64,000 bases of DNA from Colwellia sp. (GCF_013214175.1 NZ_JABSPA010000004.1:218745-282744), one strand, 5' to 3'; positions 36,189-45,351 are shown, numbered from the stretch's first letter. Translations and numbers: made by a program. Notes: generated by a model not told the origin, from the letters alone.

Positions 36189-39032
36189 TTACTCAGTTAA
36201 CACTCCATATAAAACCATTTCTGCTGTTGTCATCCAATGGTTACTCTCAGCTGGAGCAGCTTCAAGGGTATACCAGTAAAAGTCAGTCGTTATGCCGATA
36301 GCATTATAATAATCAAGATAGCTCACATGCGCTTGATGATCACGAGGGTAATCTAATGCAGCCTTACCACTGCCATCATCCCATGAATGAACACCTATTT
36401 TAGCGCCGGGGGCAATAGAACGTTTGACGCCCGCTAAAAACATATCTGTGCCGCCAGAGGCAACCATGCCATCCGCTGGAATGTGGGTATTGATACCGCG
36501 GTCTCTAATTTCCATTGACGCTAATAAATTAATTTCATCATCCATAGAGCCAGGCACGTTTTGCATTACCAGCGTGTTAATTTGTGGGTAGGTAGAAAAT
36601 AATGTCTGCATAACAGCTAAAGTATCAGTGCCGATAACACCATTCATATAAACTGTAGTTGAACTAGTATCATTGTCTTTAAAAGTAAAGTAAGCCGCTT
36701 TAAAGTCCTCTTCACCGCCACCTTCGTCAGTATCCGCTTCAGTTGGGCTAATAATAAAATCTTGAGCTGAATAGTTTCCATCTGGTAATGACGTTGCCAA
36801 GCCATATTCAGCATTCGTTAATAAAGCATGCACCGTTAGATCTTTACTTTGTACTTTTTCCAGCGTGTTTAACTGCCACTCATTATTGATTTGAGCCAAA
36901 CGTTCATCGCCTACTTGAGCCCCTAAAATAGAGGTTAATGACCAATACATATATTCAGTGACCATACAGCTGTAATTACAAGTTTCATCATCATAGGTAT
37001 ACCAAGCGCTACCTGGGTAGCTTGAGGGAATAGTTTCAAACTGACCGCCACGAGCGATATCCATAGCATTAGCGATGTCTGAGCCTATCGCTTCACCAAA
37101 TACTTCAGGGTAAACACCAGCATAACCAACATGAGTTATTAGGTGTAAAACTTCTTCAATCGTTGCATCAAAACCGCCATCTGCCCCCGCAATAACCACT
37201 TCGCTGGCATACAAATCTTGTAACGCTTCTGACTCAGGTATTTTTTCAAATAAAGTCTCTATTTCCGCTTCATCTTTAGTCATGATTAAGGTCGCGCCTT
37301 GCTCAAGCATGTGCTCTACCACTAAGGCATTATCTGGCTGACCATCTCCATCATTATCTAGGTATTGCGCCATCACGTTAGCGGCGTGTAACATCGCTTC
37401 ATCTGGGGTTTGTTCGGTACCGTAAATTGGAATACCAAATACAGAAATTTTCTTCGAAAAGGCTTGCTCTAATGCTGCATCCCCACCGTCTTCACTTTCA
37501 TAAGTTAACGCTGGAATTTTATCTACACAGCTAGTATCAAGCGCTTTATTTGGCTCAGCTAAAAAGTCACTAGCCAGAGTATTAAAACAACTAGAGTCAG
37601 AAAACAGCTGTCCATGACCACCTTGTGGGTTAGTTATGTTTTGCGCATTAGGCATATTTTTAGCAACCAATGTGCCCCACGCTGCTGGTGTTTGTGTGTC
37701 TTGTAAACCATTAAGCATTAATACCGGTAAGTTACTGTTAACGGCATGTATCTCAATATCGTTGGCTGGGGTAACATCCCAAACGTTACAAGAAGCCTGA
37801 TCAAAGCCCATATGGTACATATCAGCTACCGTAACTTGTATACTTGTCGACCAACCTTGACTATTATCACCCGTTAAGGCGGTAATATTTAAAAATGGAT
37901 ATTCTTCAGCGCAGATAGTGGATAAACCCATAGCGTTGTAAAATCTGTCTTCTGAGCCCTGTTCCTCATCTTGAGAGTTATCTTGTGTAGAGGCTTGTGC
38001 AGAGGCTTGTGCAGAGCCTTCACCTTCCCCCATACCTTGCTCAGCCATCATAGTTTCGATGACAGACAAATAGCTGCTAACATCTTCATTCACGGCTAAT
38101 AAGTAATCAACAATTACCGGCTCTGTACCAAGCTCAAGTAATATTTGAATAAACTCTCGACTCTCATCAATCATGCCTTCAATGTGCATACGGGCAATAA
38201 TATCTTCGATAACCATTTTGAACTCATCAGCAGGACAGTCAGCTGAATTGTCGCAGTTTTTTACTATTTGATTTAACGACTCATAATTTGCCCACGGCGT
38301 ATCCGTAATACCGTTAACTTCTATCGGGAACATGCCATCGAGAATAACACTGCGAATACCTTCGCTATTTTCTCGCATAATCGTGGTGGCAAGACGAGTA
38401 CCATATGAGATACCATATAAATTCCACTGTGGAATATCTAAGACCTTTCTTAACTCAACAAAGTCCATAGCACTTTGCACGCTGCGATAAGCATCTAAAT
38501 CAATACCTGATGCTTCAAGCCTTGTTTTACAGGCTGTTAACTGCTCTGCTGTACCGGCTTCCTCAAATTCACTACAAAATAATGCTGGTTTTGAATAACC
38601 GGTACCACGTTGGTCAACTAAGTAGACATCCCTGTCGTTGATAAAGGTGCCAGTTGCAACGACTTGCGCAATACTGGAGCTGGCACTGCCACCCGGCCCA
38701 CCTGCTAGATAAACAACAGGGTCGGCTTTTTTATTGGCTGAAGTAGACGCTAGTTTAATTACCGCTATTTCAATATTTTTCGTTGAGGCTGGTTTGCCAT
38801 ATATGGCGTGTTTTTCTGGCACTGTCAGATATCCACAACTAGATCCTGAGGTTAAAAGTGATAATTGTGGCGCTGACAGCATATCCTTACATTCAACGTC
38901 TTTATATGCGCTAACTTCAGGAACAGTTGGTGTGATTGTGGTTTCTTTTTTTGCATCAGAGCCACCACAAGCAGTTAATATGCTTGTCGTCATTACTGCC
39001 AAAGCAATAAGTGATTTATTTGTTTTAATCAT
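36189..39032 (-). CDS. Three-domain lipoprotein: S33 alpha/beta hydrolase, LHLxxH domain, ClpP-like domain
   Basis: About 947 residues from the ATG with SD AAGGATAT; the open frame extends 17 codons further. Lipobox ILTAC at about 22. Domain 1 (about 50-490) is a tripeptidyl-aminopeptidase-like S33 hydrolase with oxyanion region AGGPGGSASS, DQRGTGYSKP, nucleophile LYGISYGTRLA, Asp in NGLQDTQTP and His in GGHGQLF. Domain 2 (about 540-740) carries TIEEVLHLITHVGYAG, shared with the lipoprotein at 33522. Domain 3 (about 770-945) resembles ClpP/SppA: NVPGSMDDEI, VASGGTDMFLAG (Ser) and GAKIGVHSW (His). A cell-surface or periplasmic peptidase is likely. GTAAGC repeats lie 124-149 bp upstream. Confidence 0.82.
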   Translation of the reverse strand: MIKTNKSLIALAVMTTSILTACGGSDAKKETTITPTVPEVSAYKDVECKDMLSAPQLSLLTSGSSCGYLTVPEKHAIYGKPASTKNIEIAVIKLASTSANKKADPVVYLAGGPGGSASSSIAQVVATGTFINDRDVYLVDQRGTGYSKPALFCSEFEEAGTAEQLTACKTRLEASGIDLDAYRSVQSAMDFVELRKVLDIPQWNLYGISYGTRLATTIMRENSEGIRSVILDGMFPIEVNGITDTPWANYESLNQIVKNCDNSADCPADEFKMVIEDIIARMHIEGMIDESREFIQILLELGTEPVIVDYLLAVNEDVSSYLSVIETMMAEQGMGEGEGSAQASAQASTQDNSQDEEQGSEDRFYNAMGLSTICAEEYPFLNITALTGDNSQGWSTSIQVTVADMYHMGFDQASCNVWDVTPANDIEIHAVNSNLPVLMLNGLQDTQTPAAWGTLVAKNMPNAQNITNPQGGHGQLFSDSSCFNTLASDFLAEPNKALDTSCVDKIPALTYESEDGGDAALEQAFSKKISVFGIPIYGTEQTPDEAMLHAANVMAQYLDNDGDGQPDNALVVEHMLEQGATLIMTKDEAEIETLFEKIPESEALQDLYASEVVIAGADGGFDATIEEVLHLITHVGYAGVYPEVFGEAIGSDIANAMDIARGGQFETIPSSYPGSAWYTYDDETCNYSCMVTEYMYWSLTSILGAQVGDERLAQINNEWQLNTLEKVQSKDLTVHALLTNAEYGLATSLPDGNYSAQDFIISPTEADTDEGGGEEDFKAAYFTFKDNDTSSTTVYMNGVIGTDTLAVMQTLFSTYPQINTLVMQNVPGSMDDEINLLASMEIRDRGINTHIPADGMVASGGTDMFLAGVKRSIAPGAKIGVHSWDDGSGKAALDYPRDHQAHVSYLDYYNAIGITTDFYWYTLEAAPAESNHWMTTAEMVLYGVLTE

Positions 39033-39372
39033 TGATAGATATCCTTCATTACTAATTAATAGTTGCGCCCTAGTCGTTTGCAATAGTGTTTTTGCAAAGC
39101 TGTTATTCGCAACAAAAGCGATGAGTTATTATCAATTATTTAAAGGGGCTTTAGGGTAAGCGCAAGTAAGCGTTTGTAAGCACTTGGTTAGCTGTTTGCA
39201 TTCAATGAGATAGAGGGGGTTTCAGTGAAAAGAAGCTAAAGTGCTTGATAAATCGCGGTGATTTGTACGCTAAACAAAACGATATTACTTCATCTATACA
39301 ATCACAGCTGATACCCGCCTTAGCATGATGATTTTCTCTGGCTACTTTGCTGATACAACTGTTCTAACATGG
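39033..39372. other. Upstream region of the large lipoprotein gene
   Basis: About 340 bp between the start of the leftward lipoprotein gene and the end of the GAF kinase gene. It contains the GTAAGC block (39156-39181) and otherwise nothing recognised. Confidence 0.5.
39156..39181. promoter_or_regulatory. Three phased GTAAGC direct repeats (site 2)
   Basis: GTAAGC at 39156, 39166 and 39176 with 10-bp period. The 32 bases 39150-39181 are identical to 34890-34921, while flanking sequence differs, so the block is under selection or was copied recently. It is a candidate binding site of an OmpR-family regulator. Confidence 0.72.
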
Positions 39373-40596
39373 TTAACTTGCTGTTGGAGCAGTCACTTTG
39401 GGTAGGCTAATAATAAAGTGTACCCCTGTAGCAGATTTTAATATTGATATGTCGCCATGTAACTGCTGGGTGATGATGCTTTTGGCAATACTAAGCCCTA
39501 AACCAATACAGCCTGACGTCCGGTTTGTACTATAGAATGGGGAAAAAATCTTCTTATGGTCTGCCTCATCAATACCTTTACCATTATCTAAATAATGTAG
39601 CTTGATAACCTTAGGGTAATTTTTAAATTTAATTTCTATTGCCGGATTTTCTACGCCAACTAAGCCATGCTCAAAGGAGTTTTTGCAGAGGATATGTAAA
39701 ACTTTCAGGAATAATTCAGCTGAAATAAATGCCTGAGTATCAAGGTTTTCATTATGCTCAATGTCATACTTTACTTGATGACTATTCAGCTCATTCTTAT
39801 ATTTATCTAGCGCACCTTTTATTAAGGGATATAAAGCTATGGACTTACCAGTGGTTGAATAATCATTCGCTAATAGTTCCCTTAATGTCGTTACTTTCTC
39901 GGCAGAATCCCCTAAGCTTTTACTAAGAAGTTTGGCACTTGCTTGCATGGTATTAAGACAGTTAATTAGCGTTTTTTGGTTAAGTGATTTGTCATTTAAT
40001 TTTTGCTGAATGTTTTCTATGTTTGACTCGATAATACTCGCAGTGGTAATTCCTACCCCTAATGGGGTATTAATTTCATGAGAAATGCCTTGGATCAACA
40101 TAGTAATATCTTCAAGCTGCTGTTTTTCATCTTCAATACGTTGAAAATGTAATTGCTGCAATTGCACCTCAAAACTTTGCTTGATGGCTGCCAATAACTC
40201 CATGGTTGTTTCTGAGAAAACATGCTCTTTGTTATCTAAAATACAGACAGTGCCAAAGGGGCTACCTTCACCATCAACTATGGGTAAGCCCAAATAGGCC
40301 ACCATATTAAGTTTTATGTCAGGGTTATTCTGCCACTTTTCATCAATGAGGGCATTTGGCACATGGAGTTGCTGCTGAGACTTAATAACGTGCTCACAAT
40401 AAAGTCCTGAGCCATTGAGGACTTCAGCATCACCAATATTATAGGGATTTTCACTAGAATCGTTTTTGCTAAAAACGCTAATCTGCTCCTGATCTACTCT
40501 CATAACTAAGGCAACGGGTACCTCGGCAAGTTTAGCAACTACCGCAAGGGTTTTATTCCAGCTATCGATTAATTGCTGATAATTTTGATTATGCAA
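39373..40596 (-). CDS. GAF-domain sensor histidine kinase (soluble)
   Basis: A 407-residue cytoplasmic kinase with no transmembrane segment. An N-terminal GAF domain (about 15-150; GLYCEHVI, VAYLGLPIVDGEGSPFGTVCILD) leads to a dimerisation/phosphoacceptor region with GISHEINTPLGVGITTAS (His about 175). An HATPase domain follows: N-box KVLHILCKNSFEHGL, G1 YLDNGKGIDEADHKKIF, and G2 GCIGLGLSIAKSII. The phospho-partner is not encoded next to it on the same strand, but the OmpR-type pair at 40898-42995 is divergent from it and could cross-talk. The GAF ligand is unknown. Confidence 0.9.
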   Translation of the reverse strand: MHNQNYQQLIDSWNKTLAVVAKLAEVPVALVMRVDQEQISVFSKNDSSENPYNIGDAEVLNGSGLYCEHVIKSQQQLHVPNALIDEKWQNNPDIKLNMVAYLGLPIVDGEGSPFGTVCILDNKEHVFSETTMELLAAIKQSFEVQLQQLHFQRIEDEKQQLEDITMLIQGISHEINTPLGVGITTASIIESNIENIQQKLNDKSLNQKTLINCLNTMQASAKLLSKSLGDSAEKVTTLRELLANDYSTTGKSIALYPLIKGALDKYKNELNSHQVKYDIEHNENLDTQAFISAELFLKVLHILCKNSFEHGLVGVENPAIEIKFKNYPKVIKLHYLDNGKGIDEADHKKIFSPFYSTNRTSGCIGLGLSIAKSIITQQLHGDISILKSATGVHFIISLPKVTAPTAS

Positions 40597-40776
40597 AGAA
40601 TCTTCTCCATAAGGCCATGCATCAATTAATGGTAGTCATGGTAGCATAAGAAAGGATTGCTAAGTCAGCAATAGAAAGAGCTTTTAGTTACGCGCCTAGC
40701 TAAAAGGTAAGGCTTAAGGCTAAATAAATTCTCAATCAGTATGGCTGAGCAGCATGGTTGTTCCCCCCCTTACAAA

Positions 40777-40822
40777 GTAAGCCAGTGTAAGCAATAACCA
40801 ACCTATGTAAGCACATGTAAGC
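40777..40822. promoter_or_regulatory. Four phased GTAAGC repeats (site 3), upstream of the two-component pair
   Basis: GTAAGC at 40777, 40787, 40807 and 40817. The spacings of 10, 20 and 10 bp keep all four on one face of the helix. They lie 75-121 bp upstream of the response regulator ATG, which suggests autoregulation by the encoded OmpR-type protein. Confidence 0.72.
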
Positions 40823-40897
40823 TAGACTTTATTAGCGGGAACTTTTACGTTAAATTTGCATCCTGTTTTGAAAAAAAAGAAAACAAAGAGAAAAACA

Positions 40898-41572
40898 ATG
40901 GACAAAACACGAATATTACTGATTGAAGATGACGCTGAAATATCACGCTTAACCGCCATGTATTTAGACGTTGAAGGTTATCAAGTTGCCGTTATTGATG
41001 ATGGTTCACTGGCCTTAGCGGCAATAAAAAGAACTAAACCTGATCTAATAATTCTTGATTTAATGTTACCCGGCATGAGCGGTATTGAGATATGTAAAGC
41101 AGCCCGAGAATTTTACCAGCAACCAATATTAATTCTCACCGCTTGTGATGATGATATCAGTGAAGTCAGTTTACTAAAAATGGGCGCCGATGATTATTTA
41201 GTTAAACCCTTACGCCCGCATGTGCTCGTAGCCAGAATAGAAGCATTGTTAAGACGTACCCAAACTAATCAAGCAGCTGCAGCAACCGCTTTAACAATCA
41301 GTGAAGCCAGTAATAAAGTCACCTTTCAAGGCAAGTTATTAACGCTTACTGGCTCGGAATATGAAATGCTAAAATTACTTCACAAAAATGTCGGTAAGGT
41401 GATTTCACGTGAACAATGCTGTCAGGCACTAAGAGGCATAGATTATGACTTTAGTAATCGCTCTATCGACATGCGTATATCAGCTTTGCGAAAAAAATTA
41501 GGTGATGATCAAATGCCCTATCAAGTTATCACTACCATAAGAAACCAAGGTTATAAGTTAATTAATGAGTAA
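40898..41572 (+). CDS. OmpR-family response regulator
   Basis: A 224-residue regulator from the chosen ATG (the frame stays open to a TTG at 40856). The receiver domain (1-118) has acidic pocket IEDD, phosphoacceptor Asp in LIILDLMLPGMSGIE, Thr in ILTACDD, and Lys in DDYLVKPLRP. A winged-helix DNA-binding domain follows (about 130-222; LTGSEYEMLKLLHKNVGKVI, NRSIDMRISALRKKLGD, IRNQGYKLI). It overlaps the kinase gene by 8 bp (ATGAGTAA), so the two are translated together. I infer that it binds the GTAAGC direct repeats in front of its own gene and of the two lipoprotein genes. Confidence 0.93.
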   Translation: MDKTRILLIEDDAEISRLTAMYLDVEGYQVAVIDDGSLALAAIKRTKPDLIILDLMLPGMSGIEICKAAREFYQQPILILTACDDDISEVSLLKMGADDYLVKPLRPHVLVARIEALLRRTQTNQAAAATALTISEASNKVTFQGKLLTLTGSEYEMLKLLHKNVGKVISREQCCQALRGIDYDFSNRSIDMRISALRKKLGDDQMPYQVITTIRNQGYKLINE

Positions 41573-42995
41573 ATTAGCAATAAAAAGCCTATCGCTTTCT
41601 TTATTCTCTCGCCTTTATTTAGTTATTGTTATTTCAGTAATTATTAGTATTTCATTAACCAAATATTTTATGAATAGCTTTGAGGAGCAAGAAGACTTTA
41701 ACGAGCTTGTTGCTGAAATGAATTTTATTTTCAAAGAAATTTCGGTAAATGCCCAAAGACAAATAAATAGTGCTCAACAAGATATTCCACTCGGTTTTCC
41801 ATTGGATAACTTTCTTAGCGCTAAACTCGTTAATCCCGAAATGAATAGTGAGGTTTGCCCTTCATGTCAATTAATCACTAGCATTAACAATACTTATTAT
41901 TATCAAAGACATGATGGCGGGTATTTAGTCGAATTTAAACTACCTAACGCAAAAAGTAATATCATTATTATTGAGAAAAGTAATAGTGAACTCAACCCTG
42001 AGGACTTACCTAAAGACTTAGCTGAAGAATTGGCGGAAGAATTAGCTGAAGGTATAATATATGGTCAGGAGATTGATTTGATATTCCTGTCATTGATACT
42101 GGTCACTTCATTATTTCTTGGCATTGCCATTTATTGGCCAATCAAAAATCTCCAAAACCAAATTAAAGCACTTATTGATACTCACCAGCAATTTGGCTCC
42201 GGAGATATGCAGGCTAAGGCCAATGAAGATATCCAAAAACCTTTAGATAAGCTTGCTCATAGCTTTAATGACATGGCGCAAGCAATCGCTGACAATGTAA
42301 AAGAGCGTGATACTTTTTCCCAAGCCATTCCTCATGAAGTGAGAACGCCATTAAGTCGTATTCAATTAGCATCAGGGTTAATTCGTAGAAAAAGTACTGA
42401 TTTAGATATATTGGCATTAGTTGATGACGTTGATAACTATGTGGTCGATATTAATGAATTGATAAGTCAGATTGTGGAATATTCAAAAATAAATTCAACT
42501 ATCGTTGCTGGCTCAATCTCAAAGAGTGAAAGTGAGGTAGATCAGTTTCAAACGATTGAACTAAAGGCATTTATCGAATCAAGATTGCAGCTTTTAGCAA
42601 AAAACCAAAACAAAGAGTACAGCTTAATCGTTGGTGAATCACTAGAGCTAACGACCAACCCTTTCTATCTAAGGTTGTTAGTTGATAACTTTATTAAAAA
42701 CGCCTTTAACTATGCCCAAGGTGAAATAAAAATTTCTGCCAAGGTCACTCGCTTTAATGGTAATCAGCAATTGTCTATAACTGTTGAAGATGATGGTGCT
42801 GGTATTCCGCTTGATGACAGAGAGACCATCTTTATTGCTTTTGCCCGATTGGATAAGAGTCGCAGCCGAAAAACTGGCGGTTTAGGTCTTGGTCTACCTA
42901 TAGCAAAAGCTGCAGCGACAAAAATGGCCGGTAAAATTGTCGTCTCTGAATCGTATTTAGGTGGTGCACTGTTTTCTTTTACTAAAGAGCTTTAA
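41565..42995 (+). CDS. Membrane sensor histidine kinase
   Basis: A 476-residue kinase. Transmembrane helix 1 (about 14-34) is followed by a periplasmic sensor (about 35-165) that contains a CPSC motif, a possible disulfide or metal site, and an acidic LAEE-type triple repeat. Then come helix 2 (about 172-192), a HAMP-like linker, and HisKA with IPHEVRTPLSRIQLAS, where Pro replaces the common Ser before the phosphoacceptor His. The HATPase domain has N-box DNFIKNAFNYAQGE, DDGAGIPLDDR and GGLGLGLPIAKAAA. It pairs with the overlapping response regulator. The CxxC suggests redox or envelope-stress sensing, which is inference only. Confidence 0.92.
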   Translation: MSKLAIKSLSLSLFSRLYLVIVISVIISISLTKYFMNSFEEQEDFNELVAEMNFIFKEISVNAQRQINSAQQDIPLGFPLDNFLSAKLVNPEMNSEVCPSCQLITSINNTYYYQRHDGGYLVEFKLPNAKSNIIIIEKSNSELNPEDLPKDLAEELAEELAEGIIYGQEIDLIFLSLILVTSLFLGIAIYWPIKNLQNQIKALIDTHQQFGSGDMQAKANEDIQKPLDKLAHSFNDMAQAIADNVKERDTFSQAIPHEVRTPLSRIQLASGLIRRKSTDLDILALVDDVDNYVVDINELISQIVEYSKINSTIVAGSISKSESEVDQFQTIELKAFIESRLQLLAKNQNKEYSLIVGESLELTTNPFYLRLLVDNFIKNAFNYAQGEIKISAKVTRFNGNQQLSITVEDDGAGIPLDDRETIFIAFARLDKSRSRKTGGLGLGLPIAKAAATKMAGKIVVSESYLGGALFSFTKEL

Positions 42996-43066
42996 TAGCG
43001 AGTGTTTCATTACCACATTTTGCTAAACAACCGATGGTAACGAAACTATTTCTTTAGGAACGTTAT

Positions 43067-44683
43067 TTAAGCTCTGTTTTTAACTCTTTCTTTAAGGTAA
43101 GTAAGTGCATCTAATCGATTAGCAAAAACATGCTCTGTTGGTATTTTATCGAGCAGCTTCAATTTATTAAAATCATTACGTACCCGTTCACAGACATTTG
43201 ACAGTAAAATATCTCGTCCTTGATTTCGATAACTGACAATAATTTCTTCAATGGCGATAGTACTGGTAATGCCAACAAAGCGGGCATCGGTTAAATCAAT
43301 GAGTAGAGTTTTATTTTGATCCGTCTCTGAAACACTTTGTTTTAAGCCGCGAGCAACACCAAAACCAATAGGTCCAGAAATATTAAGCAATAATACACTG
43401 TCATCCATCGCTTCAAATAATTGCTTTTCCGCAATAGTTAAATGTTCAGCTTCTTTAGCAGTGCAGAGCTTTATATTATCGAGTTGGATTTCTGATAAGC
43501 GGCGAATAGTGACTAGGTTTGCTAAAAACACACCAACTAATACCGCAGTGACTAGATCAAAGGCGACCGACATAACCATGGTAGAGATCATCAAACCAAC
43601 GCTAAACAAGGGTATTTGATGGATGCGTTTAAGGAAGTTCCAATCAATGATACTGATGCCAACATGGGTCAAAATTGCCGCTAACACAGCCACTGGAATA
43701 TAGGCGGTGTATTCCCCTGCCCATAAGACGATAGCTAAGATAAACAGCGCATGAAGAATGCCCGATAAAGGCGTAGTACCACCAGCCCTTAAATTGGTTA
43801 CTGTGCGCATAGTTGCGCCACCACCAGGTAATGCGCCAAATAATCCAGCAACCATATTACCTATGCCTTGACCAACCAACTCTTGGTCAGAGTCATGTAA
43901 TTCATTGGTAATACTATCCACTGTTAATGAAGTCATTAATGAATCAAGCGTACTTAAGGTGGCAATTAATAACGCCGATTTAATCATTTCACTGGCTAAA
44001 GAGCTTTCCCACACCGGCATATTAAAAGAAGGTAATTCACTGGCAATCGCGCCAACAACGGGCATTTCAGCGCCAGAAAAGATATAAAAGCATGTTGCAC
44101 CTGCTACCGCAATAATGCTGGCTGGTACCACACGACTAAATTTTTGCGGCCAGATAAAGAGTATTGCTAAACAAGCCAAGCCCAATAAGGTATTAGTGCT
44201 AGTTAAGGTACCTAACGAAAGCTGTAATTCGGGTAAAGAGTGACCAAATAATGGCTCGATTTGAGAAAGAATGATTAATACGCCAATACCCGAGGTAAAG
44301 CCTGATATAACCGGGTATGATACGAGAATAAAATACTTACCTAGCTTAAAAAAGCCAAATAACATTTGAAACAAACCAGCAAGTGTTACCACGGTAAATG
44401 CTGCCGCAATGCCATTATCGGGCGATTGCGCGACAAAGCTAGTTAATATGGCCACCATGGCAACGGTTAAACCCGTATTGGGGCCAGAAATTTGTTGATT
44501 AGTGCCGCCAAACAAAGAAGCAAATAAACCGGTTATAATTGCACAATAAATACCTGCGCTGGCGCCCGCTCCCGATGTAACCCCGAAAGCTAAAGCAAAA
44601 GGTAAAGCAACAATTGTTGATGTCAACGCACCAAAAACATCACCTTTAATGGTTTGTCGATTAAAATGTGCTAGAGAGAGCAT
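43067..44683 (-). CDS. SulP family anion transporter with STAS domain
   Basis: A 538-residue inner membrane transporter of the SLC26/SulP family. About 12-14 hydrophobic helices (residues 20-395) include the family signature regions GLFASLFGGTNQQISGPNTG and QELVGQGIGNMVAGLFGALP. A C-terminal cytoplasmic STAS domain follows (about 425-535; LLNISGPIGFGVARGL, LLIDLTDARFVGITSTIAIE). Bacterial members move sulfate, bicarbonate or dicarboxylates; the substrate here is not determined. It converges with the two-component pair, and its start is an ATG without a strong Shine-Dalgarno. Confidence 0.92.
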   Translation of the reverse strand: MLSLAHFNRQTIKGDVFGALTSTIVALPFALAFGVTSGAGASAGIYCAIITGLFASLFGGTNQQISGPNTGLTVAMVAILTSFVAQSPDNGIAAAFTVVTLAGLFQMLFGFFKLGKYFILVSYPVISGFTSGIGVLIILSQIEPLFGHSLPELQLSLGTLTSTNTLLGLACLAILFIWPQKFSRVVPASIIAVAGATCFYIFSGAEMPVVGAIASELPSFNMPVWESSLASEMIKSALLIATLSTLDSLMTSLTVDSITNELHDSDQELVGQGIGNMVAGLFGALPGGGATMRTVTNLRAGGTTPLSGILHALFILAIVLWAGEYTAYIPVAVLAAILTHVGISIIDWNFLKRIHQIPLFSVGLMISTMVMSVAFDLVTAVLVGVFLANLVTIRRLSEIQLDNIKLCTAKEAEHLTIAEKQLFEAMDDSVLLLNISGPIGFGVARGLKQSVSETDQNKTLLIDLTDARFVGITSTIAIEEIIVSYRNQGRDILLSNVCERVRNDFNKLKLLDKIPTEHVFANRLDALTYLKERVKNRA

Positions 44684-45351
44684 GGCTACCTAATTTAATT
44701 TTATGGTTAATGACATTAACTTACCTGAAAGTATTACCGCCTATTTGATATCGCGTACTTTTCTCAAATAATGCCGTGAAAAACCCTCTTGCTAAACGAT
44801 TTACAGCAAAACTGCTGTCGCTCGAATGAGGCTTACGGGGAATTGTACACTAAAAAAGCATTTCTTGACACTATTGACAAGTTTTCTGTTTTAAGGATAG
44901 GATGAAGTGTTGTTCATGAGACAAAAAGCAAAAATTAATAATGACATTTGCGAGAACTAAATTCTGGGAGCTATGCTGAAACCTTCGGATTATTCAGAAT
45001 TGAATATACCTTGATTTTACCAGGTGAAATTTGCATGTTTTACTTTTCACCGTGTTATCAAGTTAACTTTAATTTATAGGGTATCGCGAATATCCTATAG
45101 TCCAGAAGAGTTTCACCATATGGAATTAACAAGCAACTATACTTATTAACTTTAACTTTTATTTATGTATTAATGATACAGCTAAACAGAAATTGGGTCC
45201 AACACAGCCTCTTTCTAGCAAGCGCTGGCATTATCGAGTTTATCGGTAGCACAGCAACAAAAAGGTCAATAACTAAAATTATTACAAGTAGGTCAACTTT
45301 AAAAATACAAATAAACGACCTTAAATATCAATCAACGAGAGAACTGTAGTT
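44684..45351. other. Divergent intergenic region with structured leader upstream of a purine permease
   Basis: 668 bp without an ORF. Inverted repeats cluster at 45008-45099 and are described separately. About 250 bp between them and the permease ATG show nothing recognised. Confidence 0.5.
45008..45099 (+). ncRNA. Candidate structured leader RNA upstream of purine permease
   Basis: Nested helices are visible. An outer CTTGAT (45010-45015) pairs with ATCAAG (45057-45062); inside it, GGTGAAA (45023-45029) pairs with TTTCACC (45045-45051). The asymmetric internal loop is TTTACCA against GTGTT. A second hairpin follows: TATAGGGTAT (45075-45084) with ATATCCTATA (45090-45099) and loop CGCGA. The size and position before a purine transporter gene suggest a cis-regulatory RNA. 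The purine aptamer signature is not matched. The distance to the ATG (about 250 nt) is long. Confidence 0.35.

Noticed and set aside
34896..40822. GTAAGC blocks as CpxR sites
   Set aside because: The CpxR box is GTAAA-N5-GTAAA (11-bp pattern as seen at 48278); the GTAAGC word is distinct and conserved in all ten copies.
45008..45130. Purine (guanine/adenine) riboswitch before the permease
   Set aside because: Some words look similar (TATCGCGAATAT, GTTTCACC), but the three-way junction and conserved loops cannot be formed; the TATAGGGTAT hairpin uses those bases.
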